Origin: CAZCVI01 sp964502145
GTDB taxonomy: Bacteria > Acidobacteriota > Aminicenantia > UBA2199
DNA length: 64,000 nt
NCBI GenBank assembly: GCA_964502145.1
Contig: CAZCVI010000009.1
Span: forward strand, 1-64,000
Direction: 5' to 3'
Positions 15,735 to 24,475 of the stretch are shown one piece after another. The translations under genes were made by a program, and so were the position numbers. Below the pieces are notes generated by a model. The model was given only the letters and a program-made list of their open reading frames with translations, did not search any database and had not been told where the DNA came from. How positions within the stretch are numbered: the stretch's first letter is position 1; each line of letters begins with the position of its first letter.

Positions 15735-17772
15735 GATAGAACCTATAATAGTAATAGTTTCGAAGAATATTTTTAACATAAGTGCGGGTGGCGGTAAAAG
15801 GGATCATCTCGATAAATTCGTCTTCAGTGACATCTCCAAAGCGACTGAGCCACTGATCGACGCGAAAATCGCCGGCATTGTAAGCGGCGAGGGCCAGATG
15901 TATTTTTCCATTGTATTTATCAAGCAGCATTTTTAAGTATTCGGTACCAAAACGAATATTAATTTCAGGGTTAAAAAGGTCGGCTTGGAAAAGTTTTACA
16001 TCGTGGGGAAGAGCGACTTGCCGGGCAGTGGGCAGAAGCAATTGCATCAATCCATAGGCAGCGGCAGGAGAAACGACATCGGTGCGAAAAAAACTCTCCT
16101 CGCGGATCAGGGAAAAGAGAAGTTCACTCTCTATGCCGTGCGCTTGACTGTATTTCTGCACGATATCCTGGTATTTAACGGGAAAAGTAATCTGCCGTAA
16201 AAAATGGGGGAGTAGAAAAGAGTTGTAGTTTTCAAAATTTCTTTTAAAGCGATTAAACGCCATATTTTCATTACCCTGCTTGATATATAGGATGGACTGG
16301 AGAATTTTTAACACGTGTTTATCGGGTATACTCAATGCACTGTCTTCGTGTAGTGACCATTGAATAAAATCAGAGGCCTCGGTGATTAAATTCCGTTGCA
16401 CCAGGGGTTTTAAAATATCCACGATGGTGAGTAACTGGGGGCTCTGGGGATGGTTAAACATCTGGATAAAGGGGAACACGCTTTTGGCTAAAGCGGTTTG
16501 ACCGGGATTTTCACGAGTATAGTAATAGGTGAAGGGGTAATGCTCGAGATTCACGGCGAGTTTTTTGGCTTCATCGGGTGAGATGCGGTGCAGCCAATAG
16601 CGATTGGCAATTTTAAAAGAGAGCTCGGTGGCATGAATTCCCTCCTTAAAAAAGGCGGCGGCTGCGGCTTTATCCTTTTTTTGATAATTGAGCCAAGCAC
16701 ACAACCACAATGCCTTCCAATAGTTATCTTCTTGAATAAGGATGTCGTTCCGGTTTAACAGGGTATTCAATTGGAAGTAAAGGGCCTGCGTGGTGAGTAT
16801 GTATTTTGCATAGACCTGGAGTGCGAGATCGGTTTCACCATTGATCATGAGTATCCCAGCGCAATTGTGGAGTGTATCGCGGTAAATGGCTGGCTCATTT
16901 TCGAGTTCTGCGAGTGCCTCAAAAAAATTAGTGTACTGTTTTTCGCGGCACTGCATTTTAAGGAACAGGTTTTTTTTATAGGGGGCGAGTTCGGGGTTGG
17001 TTACCAGAGCGAGTGATTTCTTGCATTTATCGTATGCTTTGCTGTTGTAATCGAATTCGGCCTGGAAAAGAGCTACGAGTTGGGGGAAGTTAACATATTT
17101 TTTTTCATTGAGAAACGCTTCATAGCGGTTGTTTTTGGCCAGGAATTGGAGCTTTTTGAACCAGGTGTTATAATCGATTTGGCTTAGAAATCCGTTTAAT
17201 TGGGAGCGGGAAATATAGTTTTGCAGGGTCAGGAGGGGGTGGGTGGGGAATAGTTCTTGGAAAATAACAGCCGCGGCCCCAGGGTTGGCGGTTTTGCTGT
17301 AGCAATTCAACAAGAAGAGCTTGTTTTCTAAAGATTTGGGCGGGGTAACCTGGTTCTGTTGGATAAATTCCGTGTAGTTTTGTTGGAGGTAGAGGTATTT
17401 CAAGTAGAGGCCATTTTTCTTTTGGATGAGGAAGGGGTGTTGGGGGGCGACGTTGAGGAGGGAGTTCTGGAGGGCTGGGAAGTTCTTTTCCTTGAGGTCG
17501 TTCACAGCCATGGATAAGGTGAGGAGGTCGGCAATAAAGGGGGGCAGGTTGGCAAGAGTGGCGCTATCTTTAATCTGAATGGGTTCGGTGGTGATGGGCA
17601 GGTTAATAAATTCGTTGAAGAGGTGGTAGTTTCTGTAGAGTGGGCGGTAATTGGGAAGGGGCAGATCGGCGGGCGACTCTTTTTGTCCGGCCAACACCAT
17701 GATAAAAAAAGAAGCCGCCAGGGAAATAAAAAGGGTGATAGGTACGAGAAAAATGGAATTAAAGCGTCTCAA
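15703..17772 (-). CDS. Soluble-type lytic transglycosylase (Slt70-like)
   Basis: Periplasmic murein hydrolase cleaving glycan strands with 1,6-anhydro product formation. An N-terminal hydrophobic segment (about 9-28) exports or anchors it. Residues about 60-530 form a helical TPR-like superhelix as in Slt70. The C-terminal SLT domain contains IREESFF (catalytic Glu near 559), SPAAAYGLMQLL, ARFGTEYL-like and ALAAYNAG motifs. The length (689 aa) matches Slt70. Its start overlaps the stop of the GAF protein by 14 bp and its end overlaps ddl, so these are one transcription unit. Confidence 0.92.
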   Translation of the reverse strand: MRRFNSIFLVPITLFISLAASFFIMVLAGQKESPADLPLPNYRPLYRNYHLFNEFINLPITTEPIQIKDSATLANLPPFIADLLTLSMAVNDLKEKNFPALQNSLLNVAPQHPFLIQKKNGLYLKYLYLQQNYTEFIQQNQVTPPKSLENKLFLLNCYSKTANPGAAAVIFQELFPTHPLLTLQNYISRSQLNGFLSQIDYNTWFKKLQFLAKNNRYEAFLNEKKYVNFPQLVALFQAEFDYNSKAYDKCKKSLALVTNPELAPYKKNLFLKMQCREKQYTNFFEALAELENEPAIYRDTLHNCAGILMINGETDLALQVYAKYILTTQALYFQLNTLLNRNDILIQEDNYWKALWLCAWLNYQKKDKAAAAAFFKEGIHATELSFKIANRYWLHRISPDEAKKLAVNLEHYPFTYYYTRENPGQTALAKSVFPFIQMFNHPQSPQLLTIVDILKPLVQRNLITEASDFIQWSLHEDSALSIPDKHVLKILQSILYIKQGNENMAFNRFKRNFENYNSFLLPHFLRQITFPVKYQDIVQKYSQAHGIESELLFSLIREESFFRTDVVSPAAAYGLMQLLLPTARQVALPHDVKLFQADLFNPEINIRFGTEYLKMLLDKYNGKIHLALAAYNAGDFRVDQWLSRFGDVTEDEFIEMIPFTATRTYVKNILRNYYYYRFYHGKNNGKNNH

Positions 17773-18793
17773 AATGATAACCCTTTAAGGCATCCTTATT
17801 TCCTCGTGCCAGAGTTTGCACCAGTTGTCTTTCAAAAGCGGAGAGGTCGCTGTGTCTATTTAGATATAGTTCCCGGGATTGCAGGATGGGGTTTTGCAAC
17901 GTTTCGTAGAGTGTACCGTTTTTCAGGGCTTCCTCAACTTGCCTCTGGTTGTAGAGAATGATATCGTTGACAATGACGCGGGCCAGGCGGTCGGGGTCGT
18001 TTTCCCTGATCGAAGCGACGGTTCGTTCATCAGAGTGAATTTTAGGCAGGGGTTTGGAGGGGGTCATTTCAGGTTCATCGGGTAATTCCTGGGTTTTGAC
18101 TTTGGCCAGTATTTTTTGGCGGAGGGGTAAGAGGTCGAGGCTCATTTCACCAACCGTGGCTATCATTTCGATCTCTTTGCGGCAGATTGGTTTGCCTTGG
18201 AAGGAGTCGGTATAAATGACGGCTTGTGGTTTTCCCTTCACAAAAAAAGGCAGGGTGAAGACGCGTTCTGGGATTTTCCCCCCAAAGCGGCTGTAGATGA
18301 GGTGGTCATCGGGTTGTGAGGAGGGTGGGCCGCTATAAGGCTGCCGTTTATCCAGCACGTGGCGAAAAATAGTGTGGGCGGAGAGGGAGAAGAATATTTT
18401 TTTGATCTCTTCGTCACCGATTTCACCATCCAGGCCGGAGAACCCTTTACCTTTCCAGCCGACAAGTTTATCTTCCCGAAGCAGGAACAATGCGGCGCGT
18501 GAGCAAAAGGCATTGATACCGTCGAGGAAATTGGAAATTAAATCCAATTGATTGGCCGCAGCGGCGATTTTGGAGATATAACCGTGGAGTATATCGATAT
18601 TAGGCTCTTTGGCGGGTTCCTCGCTTAATTTAAATCCGCTTGGGATTTCATACTGGAGGAAACTGTTGAGTTCTTTGAGGTCCTCCAGTTGTATGATAAT
18701 ATTGTTGGTGACGTGGTCAATTTTAGAGAAGACCATGTCCCTTTTTGCGGCTATGATGTCGTCGATTAGCTTTTTAAGTTGTTCCTTACCCAT
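17759..18793 (-). CDS. GAF-like domain protein
   Basis: A 344-residue cytoplasmic protein. An N-terminal helical region (about 1-70) is followed by a GAF-like fold (about 75-225), suggested by ISNFLDGINAFCSRAALFLL, the KLVGWKGKGF strand pair, FTLPFFVKGKPQAVIYTDS and a closing helix. The C-terminal 100 residues are helical and charged with no recognised domain. No catalytic motif is seen. It may sense a ligand or serve as a regulatory partner. GGAGG lies before the start. It sits between a metallophosphoesterase and a lytic transglycosylase in a cell-wall operon. Confidence 0.7.
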   Translation of the reverse strand: MGKEQLKKLIDDIIAAKRDMVFSKIDHVTNNIIIQLEDLKELNSFLQYEIPSGFKLSEEPAKEPNIDILHGYISKIAAAANQLDLISNFLDGINAFCSRAALFLLREDKLVGWKGKGFSGLDGEIGDEEIKKIFFSLSAHTIFRHVLDKRQPYSGPPSSQPDDHLIYSRFGGKIPERVFTLPFFVKGKPQAVIYTDSFQGKPICRKEIEMIATVGEMSLDLLPLRQKILAKVKTQELPDEPEMTPSKPLPKIHSDERTVASIRENDPDRLARVIVNDIILYNQRQVEEALKNGTLYETLQNPILQSRELYLNRHSDLSAFERQLVQTLARGNKDALKGYHFETL

Positions 18794-18819
18794 GTTTATT
18801 CCTCCATGATAGGCGCTAT

Positions 18820-19557
18820 TTATATGCCGGATTCCAGGCGACTGGCTAAAATTTCGGGGAGTCCGGCTTCCCTTATTTTTCGTTGTGTTTCTTTTATATT
18901 ATAATTAAATCGTGAGAATTGAATCTCTTTTTTTGATGAGTCGAAAATAATGAAGCTGGGTTTGGGATTTTTGTCCCGGGGTTGGCCGATGGAACCGGGG
19001 TTGAGGAGGTAGCGGGTATTGGGGTCTAATTTGATCTTGGTATCCTCGTTGAGGGGCACGATATCAATCTTCTCATTGCGGAGGAGGTAGATGACTGGGA
19101 AGTGGGTATGGCCAAAGAAGCCGATAGAGGTATCCATGAATTTGAAGGATTCGACGGCTTCGAACATGGAGAAGACATAATAATCTTCATCAAAAGTAGA
19201 ACCGTGGCAGATGGTGATGAAGTGGTCGATGACTTCGGGACCAGTTTTTAATTGTTTGAGGAAGGATTGGTTTTCGGGTGAGATTTGGATTTTGCTCCAT
19301 TCGGCGGAGAAGGCGGCGACGGGGTTGAACAGTGAGGAAGATTCGAGGTCAGCAATGACTTTGTCGTGATTGCCGCGGATGCAGTAGACGTTTTTTAATA
19401 CTTTGAACATGTTGATAATTTCATTGGGATTGGCACCGTAGCCGACCAAGTCGCCCAGAAAGAGATATTTATCGGCATTTTTTACGGCGTCGAGGCTGAG
19501 TAATTTCTCGAAAGCTTCCTGGTTGCTGTGAATATCGCTAAATATTAAGTATTTCAT
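18820..19557 (-). CDS. Calcineurin-like metallophosphoesterase
   Basis: A 245-residue phosphoesterase with the full set of metal-binding motifs: SDIHSN (Asp8, His10), GDLVGYGANP, GNHD (62-65), a CHGS histidine and GHTH (149-152). The GDLVGYG signature and the size place it near the YfcE/DNA-repair-exonuclease-like single-domain group that hydrolyses phosphodiesters or nucleotides; the substrate is unknown. It appears to be the first gene of the minus-strand cell-wall operon (26 bp before the GAF gene). Upstream the word ATATCCTACTT is repeated in tandem, giving a TAGGATATAA ribosome-site-like stretch before the ATG. Confidence 0.88.
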   Translation of the reverse strand: MKYLIFSDIHSNQEAFEKLLSLDAVKNADKYLFLGDLVGYGANPNEIINMFKVLKNVYCIRGNHDKVIADLESSSLFNPVAAFSAEWSKIQISPENQSFLKQLKTGPEVIDHFITICHGSTFDEDYYVFSMFEAVESFKFMDTSIGFFGHTHFPVIYLLRNEKIDIVPLNEDTKIKLDPNTRYLLNPGSIGQPRDKNPKPSFIIFDSSKKEIQFSRFNYNIKETQRKIREAGLPEILASRLESGI

Positions 19558-19850
19558 TTATATCCTACTTATATCCTACTTATACGACCCATATTACGGT
19601 AGTTGGGCGGGTTGGGAGTGTATGTGTCTGCAACTCAACTCTTATCGGCAATATTGTCTCCGACCATGGACAGTTTAACTTAGCACTGGTATCTTGTGTT
19701 TGTTTCATTTTTTTCTTCGACAGCTAAGTATAAATTTTTTTTTATAATTATTCAAGCCTTTTTATACAAGATTCTTAAAAAGGCTGAAAAAAAAGCATGA
19801 TGGGGATTTTTTCCCCGGTCCTTGCACCTTTTTAAATTAGAATATAGGGA
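19558..19850 (-). terminator. Intergenic region with hairpins behind the small zinc-ribbon gene
   Basis: On the minus strand the hairpin GGGGA-A5-TCCCC (19816-19802) is followed after seven bases by a run of eight T (19794-19787), a plausible terminator for the 19851 gene. A second stem AGCCTTTTT / AAAAAGGCT lies at 19755-19763 and 19777-19785. No gene is seen in the rest. Confidence 0.5.
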
Positions 19851-20060
19851 TTAAACAAAAAATCGTAATGCAACAGGAGAGGTTTTTCCGCATTTGTGGC
19901 AGGTGAATTCCCCCAGTTCGGTGATCCCTTCTTTTAGGAAGGGGGTTTCTTTGAAGGGTTTATCGATTTCTGATGCTTGGCAATGGTTGCACTTTTGATA
20001 ATAGAGGACATTGTTGTCCTTGACGTTCATGATCACGCATCCTGATTTTGCTGTTACCAT
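19851..20060 (-). CDS. Small zinc-ribbon protein, 69 aa
   Basis: A short protein with two CxxC pairs (KCNHCQ and TCHKCG) about 30 residues apart, able to bind one zinc ion. The rest is a small beta-rich body (TAKSGCVIMNVKDNN and a final VALRFFV). The open frame begins with an ATG at 20072, but that ATG is part of ATGGAGG, where GGAGG serves the ATG at 20060 with five-base spacing, so the shorter form is chosen. It stands alone between a hairpin terminator and a 9-bp repeat tract. Function unknown; similar mini ribbons often act with RNA or ribosomal partners. Confidence 0.75.
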   Translation of the reverse strand: MVTAKSGCVIMNVKDNNVLYYQKCNHCQASEIDKPFKETPFLKEGITELGEFTCHKCGKTSPVALRFFV

Positions 20061-20144
20061 GGTAACCTCCATTCTAATGGTTGTTTAATAAGTGATATAG
20101 TTAATATCTGAATAAATATTATACACGAAAAAACGGGGGGGGGC

Positions 20145-20203
20145 AATGGGAATTATGGGAATTATGAGAATTATGCGAATTATGCGAATTATGGGAGTAA
20201 GGG
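20145..20203. repeat. Tandem 9-bp repeat (GGGAATTAT type), solo tract
   Basis: About six tandem 9-mers of the form GGGAATTAT with variants GCGAATTAT and GAGAATTAT. No complementary arm or terminal inverted repeat is seen here, so this is a bare array between the zinc-ribbon gene and the Wzm-like gene. Confidence 0.75.
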
Positions 20204-20363
20204 GATTTTTCACTAAGAATGGGGTCTTCCTGTCTGCATTGGAGAGGATATTTAAGAGGGAAGTGAATTAAGGAAAAGCAAAATGGTTTTCTTTTGCTGC
20301 TTTTTGTGGTAAACTTGCTTTTGTAAAAATCACGTGTGAAAAGCAAAGGAAAATCCTACTGAT

Positions 20364-21146
20364 ATGACGATAGTTAAACGAATCAAAGACATCTGGGAAT
20401 TTAAATACCTGATCTATAACCTGGTAGCCCGCGACTTGAAAGTAAAATACAAGGGTTCCACGCTGGGATTCCTGTGGTCACTGCTCAACCCACTGCTGAT
20501 GCTGGTAGTATACACGGTGGCGTTCAAATACGTGATCAAACTGAAACAAGAAAATTTTACGATATTCTTGTTCAGCGCCCTGCTACCTTGGAACTTCCTG
20601 AGCTCAGGTCTGTCCATGGGGGTTAGTTCAATCACGGAAAACGGCAACTTGGTCAAAAAAGTCTACTTCCCCCGTGAAATCCTGCCGCTGTCCTCTGTTC
20701 TGGTCAACCTGTTCCACTTTTTTCTCACCTTTACGGTGCTGATTCCCGCGTTGCTTTTTTTTCATGTGACCATTGGCTTTTCTTTCCTGTTCCTGCTGGT
20801 GCTGGTTTTTTTCCAGGCACTGTTTGTACTGGGACTGACTTTTATTGCCAGTGCGATGAATGTCTATTATCGCGACGTGAAACATTTTTTGGAAGTACTG
20901 CTGCAATTGTGGTTCTGGGCCACCCCGATTATCTGGTCGGTGCGGTTGGTACCGGAAAAATACAAGGATTTTGTCTACCTCAACCCGTTTACACCTTTTG
21001 TCGAGGCATACCGGGAGGTTATTTTATATAACCGCCTGCCCAATGTGGTCACGATGCTGCTGGTGATTGTTTTTGGGGTGGTGGTGTTCCTGCTGGGCGG
21101 ATATATCTTTCAAAAGAAACAACGTCGCTTTGCAGAAGAGATTTGA
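20364..21146 (+). CDS. wzm: Polysaccharide ABC transporter permease (Wzm type)
   Basis: Integral membrane subunit of an ABC-2-type exporter for O-antigen, teichoic acid or other surface glycans. 260 residues with six likely helices; conserved landmarks are LVARDLKVKYKGSTLGFLWS near the N-terminus, FPREILPLS after the second helix pair, the YYRDVKHFLEV segment and YLNPFTPFVEAYREVI. The ATPase partner follows directly, and glycosyltransferases come next, so it likely exports the glycan they build. The only ribosome-site-like stretch (AAAGGA) is 13 bases from the ATG, which is far. The gene is the first of the plus-strand locus. Confidence 0.92.
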   Translation: MTIVKRIKDIWEFKYLIYNLVARDLKVKYKGSTLGFLWSLLNPLLMLVVYTVAFKYVIKLKQENFTIFLFSALLPWNFLSSGLSMGVSSITENGNLVKKVYFPREILPLSSVLVNLFHFFLTFTVLIPALLFFHVTIGFSFLFLLVLVFFQALFVLGLTFIASAMNVYYRDVKHFLEVLLQLWFWATPIIWSVRLVPEKYKDFVYLNPFTPFVEAYREVILYNRLPNVVTMLLVIVFGVVVFLLGGYIFQKKQRRFAEEI

Positions 21147-21154
21147 GGTCACAA

Positions 21155-22432
21155 ATGAAAGAACCAGAAAAACAAACGGCCATTGAAATAAAAAACATCT
21201 CGAAGAAATTCAAGGTCTACTTTCACCGGGAATCACAATTAAAATACGCGCTCATGAACCTGCTGAAAGGCAAACGCAGCAAACACAGCTCGCTATTCTG
21301 GGCACTGAAAGATATTAATATGGAGATTGAAAAAGGCAAAACAGTGGGTTTTATCGGTCGCAATGGTTCGGGCAAGAGCACGTTGCTGAAACTGATCTCC
21401 CGCATCCTCTACCCGGACGGTGGCACTATTACCGCCCACGGCAAGATTTCCACGTTGATTGAGCTGGGCTCAGGATTCCACCCAGAACTAACAGGCCGGG
21501 AAAATGTCTATATCAACGCTTCAATTCTGGGTTTCTCGCGCCAACAAGTAAATGAAAAATTCAAAGAGATCGTGCGCTTCTCCGGTTTGGAAGAGTTTAT
21601 TGATAACCCGGTGAAAACGTATTCCTCTGGCATGTATGTGCGGCTGGGGTTCTCGGTGGCGATTAATATCGACCCGGATATTCTGATCGTGGATGAAGTG
21701 TTGGCTGTGGGCGATGAAACGTTTCAAAAGAAATGTATCCGCAAAATTAACGAGATGAAAGAGGCGGGCAAAACGATCGTGTTTGTCTCCCATGATCTGG
21801 CCTCGGTTGAAGCGTTATGCGACTATGTCTACTTGTTGCATAACGGCAGATTAGTGAAAAGCGGCAAACCAGTAGACGTGATCTCGGAATACCACAAACT
21901 GCTGATAGGCAACAGCGAGTTGGCAATACGGGAAGAACCAGCAGTCAGCCGCGACCTGGAACTGGCCTCAATCTCAAACGGCAAGAACCGCTGGGGCAGC
22001 AAAGAAGTGGAAATCACGGGGGTGACCTTTTTAAATAAAGAGGGGGAAGAAACGGAATATGTCAAAACAGGTGAGGCCTTCTGTTTGCGTATCGCTTATT
22101 ATGCCCGCTCACGGGTCCTGCAACCTGTCTTTGGCATCGCGATATATAACGATATCGGTGTGCATATCACGGGCCCGAACACGAAGAAACAAGATTTTAT
22201 CATAAATTCCATCGAAGGAAAAGGGGTGGTGCAATATGAAGTGGATGTTCTACCACTGTTACCAGGCACCTACTTTTTCACGGTGGCAGTCTACGACCAC
22301 ACGTTGCTCCAAGCCTTTGATCACTGGGAGCAACACTGGAAATTCCACGTCATCGAATCGGATAGCAACGGGGAACGGTTCGGCTTGATCACGATTCCAG
22401 CCCGCTGGAAACTGGAAGCTGGAGGCGCGTGA
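21155..22432 (+). CDS. wzt: Polysaccharide ABC transporter ATPase with C-terminal glycan-binding domain (Wzt type)
   Basis: ATPase energising Wzm. Nucleotide-binding domain about 1-245: Walker A GRNGSGKST, an ELGSGFHPELTGREN stretch, signature YSSGM, Walker B ILIVDEVLAVGDE and H-loop FVSHD. Residues about 270-420 form an extra beta-sandwich (VEITGVTFLNKEG, GIAIYNDIGVHITGPNT, YEVDVLPLLPGTYFFTVAVY), the carbohydrate-binding domain of O9a-like Wzt proteins that recognises a modified glycan end. The frame opens with TTG at 21143, but GAGG lies just before the ATG at 21155. Presence of the binding domain predicts a terminal modification of the exported glycan; methyltransferase domains in the next genes could supply it. 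Confidence 0.92.
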   Translation: MKEPEKQTAIEIKNISKKFKVYFHRESQLKYALMNLLKGKRSKHSSLFWALKDINMEIEKGKTVGFIGRNGSGKSTLLKLISRILYPDGGTITAHGKISTLIELGSGFHPELTGRENVYINASILGFSRQQVNEKFKEIVRFSGLEEFIDNPVKTYSSGMYVRLGFSVAINIDPDILIVDEVLAVGDETFQKKCIRKINEMKEAGKTIVFVSHDLASVEALCDYVYLLHNGRLVKSGKPVDVISEYHKLLIGNSELAIREEPAVSRDLELASISNGKNRWGSKEVEITGVTFLNKEGEETEYVKTGEAFCLRIAYYARSRVLQPVFGIAIYNDIGVHITGPNTKKQDFIINSIEGKGVVQYEVDVLPLLPGTYFFTVAVYDHTLLQAFDHWEQHWKFHVIESDSNGERFGLITIPARWKLEAGGA

Positions 22433-22474
22433 GCATGAAGATGAACATGAACATGAACGGGGGGGATCACAAAA

Positions 22475-24421
22475 ATGGAAACAAATAAGAAACTACTGGA
22501 CTATCCCTTTGATCTGTACCAGCGCACGCGGGATATCCGCGAAATCGTGGAATGTATCGCCACTGAACAGGGCAAAGCGAAATTACGTATCCTGGATGTA
22601 GGTGGGTTTCGTTTGGATGCGGAAGATCGTAACGATTTGTTGTTACGGGAATTCCTGCCGCAACACGAAATTATTTCCCTGGATTTAATGGCCTCGGATA
22701 TTCCGGGGTATGTGCAGGGCGATGGCACTTGTTTACCTTTTAAAGATAACAGTTTTGATATCGTGGTGACCTCGGATGTGTTCGAACATGTGCCGCCTCA
22801 CCTACGGGAAGCGTTTGTAGATAATCTGGTGCGTGTGGCTACTTCCTTTGTTATTCTGGGCGCACCGTTCTTTTCGGAAAAGAATGCATTGGCGGAACAA
22901 ATCCTGTTGGAGTACGTGTTCAAAGTGTTGCATGCGGAACAAGAACAGTTAAAAGAGCATATTGACAATGGTCTACCGGATGAACAGGCTCTCATCTCAC
23001 TGTTGGAGACACACGGCCTTTCCTACACGCGCCTCTCCAGCGGCAACCTGGAAAACTGGGTCATGATGATGATGGTGAAACATTATCTGATGACTATTCC
23101 CGATTCTCAACATGTGCATACGCTGGTAGACCGCTTCTATAATATGAGCAATTACGGTAGCGACCACCGTGGCGAGGGTTACCGGAAAATATTCGTGGTG
23201 GCCAAAGACCCTTCTTTAAAAGAGACACTGCAACAGATCACGGCACGTTTTGCTACTCTGGCCCAGACCGATCAGGCGGGCAGTTCTTTTCCAGCAGATA
23301 GTGATCTTGGTCGTTTTCGTTTATTGTTGGACCTGGAAGAGTTGCGCACACGGCGCCTATTCGCGGAGAAAGACCTGCTCATTCGTACCCAGGCAGCACA
23401 GTTGGAAGCGTTGAACGGTTTGCGTAGCACGCGGCTGTGCCGGTTCATTCGCGGGTCGGGGAAACTTTTTTTTAAGTCGTTGGCACGGGTGACCCGTTTG
23501 AGTGTGTTGAAGACGCGGTTGGTGTGCGACGTGGTGTCGGGAAAACGAAAGCACCCGTTATTGTCCCTGAGCGATGGGTTGTACCGCCGCTGGTTGCAGA
23601 AACAGACGCCGGATGCAACGGGATTGTCACGGTTAAGAGAAGAAGCGGCTGCTTTTTCCTATCGGCCCTTGATCAGTATTGTTATGCCCATTTATAATAC
23701 CGCGAAACAATGGTTGGACGAGGCGTTTGTTTCTATCTTAGACCAGGTATACGACAACTGGGAGTTATGTGTGGTGAATGATGGTTCCGGGGTTTCCCAT
23801 GTTAAGGAAACCTTGCTGGGAATGCAGAAACAAGATGTCCGTGTGCGTGTCTTTCATTTCCATCGCAACCGTGGTATTGCTGCCGCCACTAATCGCGCCC
23901 TGGCTATGGCCAAGGGAGAATTCGTGGCCTTTATGGATTCTGATGATCGCTTGCATCCGTTGGCATTATGGGAGATGGTAAAATTATTAAACCTGCATCC
24001 TGAAGCAGATATGATTTACAGCGATGAAGATAAATTGAGTGTGACCGGTATGTTGCGCAAGCCGGTTTTTAAGCCCGATTGGTCCGCCGAGCTTTTTTTA
24101 TCGTTTAATTATATCAACCATCTGACCATGTGTCGTCGCGCACTGGTGGAACGGGTAGGCGGGTTTAATAAGACCTATGATTGGAGTCAGGATTATGATC
24201 TTTATTTGCGGATCACGGAGTTGACCGATAAGATATTCCATATTCCCAAAGTCTTGTATCATTGGCGGGCTATTCCCGGTTCCTCTGCGGCACGGGTGGA
24301 TTTTCGGACCGAAGCGCTGGAAAAATCACGGCAATTGCTAACCGATACCTTGGTGCGTCGTGGTATCCCCGGCACAGTAGTTAATGGCCTGCGTCCGGGA
24401 ACATTTAAAATAATAAAATAA
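22475..24421 (+). CDS. Methyltransferase-glycosyltransferase family 2 fusion
   Basis: A 648-residue two-enzyme protein. Residues about 15-245 are a class I SAM methyltransferase (motif I ILDVGGF at 39-45, DGTCLPF, then FDIVVTSDVFEHV). After a helical linker (about 250-395), residues 398-620 are a GT-A-fold glycosyltransferase of family 2 (SIVMPIYN, VVNDGS, DSDD at 488-491 for the metal, YSDEDK and QDYDLYLRI). It would add a sugar and methylate a sugar of the surface glycan in the cytoplasm. Its glycosyltransferase half is clearly related to the next gene (same VLYHWRxIPGS segment), suggesting duplication. The start follows a purine-rich GGGGGG stretch 42 bp after wzt. Confidence 0.88.
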   Translation: METNKKLLDYPFDLYQRTRDIREIVECIATEQGKAKLRILDVGGFRLDAEDRNDLLLREFLPQHEIISLDLMASDIPGYVQGDGTCLPFKDNSFDIVVTSDVFEHVPPHLREAFVDNLVRVATSFVILGAPFFSEKNALAEQILLEYVFKVLHAEQEQLKEHIDNGLPDEQALISLLETHGLSYTRLSSGNLENWVMMMMVKHYLMTIPDSQHVHTLVDRFYNMSNYGSDHRGEGYRKIFVVAKDPSLKETLQQITARFATLAQTDQAGSSFPADSDLGRFRLLLDLEELRTRRLFAEKDLLIRTQAAQLEALNGLRSTRLCRFIRGSGKLFFKSLARVTRLSVLKTRLVCDVVSGKRKHPLLSLSDGLYRRWLQKQTPDATGLSRLREEAAAFSYRPLISIVMPIYNTAKQWLDEAFVSILDQVYDNWELCVVNDGSGVSHVKETLLGMQKQDVRVRVFHFHRNRGIAAATNRALAMAKGEFVAFMDSDDRLHPLALWEMVKLLNLHPEADMIYSDEDKLSVTGMLRKPVFKPDWSAELFLSFNYINHLTMCRRALVERVGGFNKTYDWSQDYDLYLRITELTDKIFHIPKVLYHWRAIPGSSAARVDFRTEALEKSRQLLTDTLVRRGIPGTVVNGLRPGTFKIIK

Positions 24422-24475
24422 AAAGATAAAAGAAAGCAGAAAAAGAAAGCAGAAAAAGAAAAATACAAAATAACA

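Noticed and set aside
20119..20346. 75-codon minus ORF with repeated Ser-His-Asn
   Set aside because: Translation of the GGGAATTAT array; no start signals.
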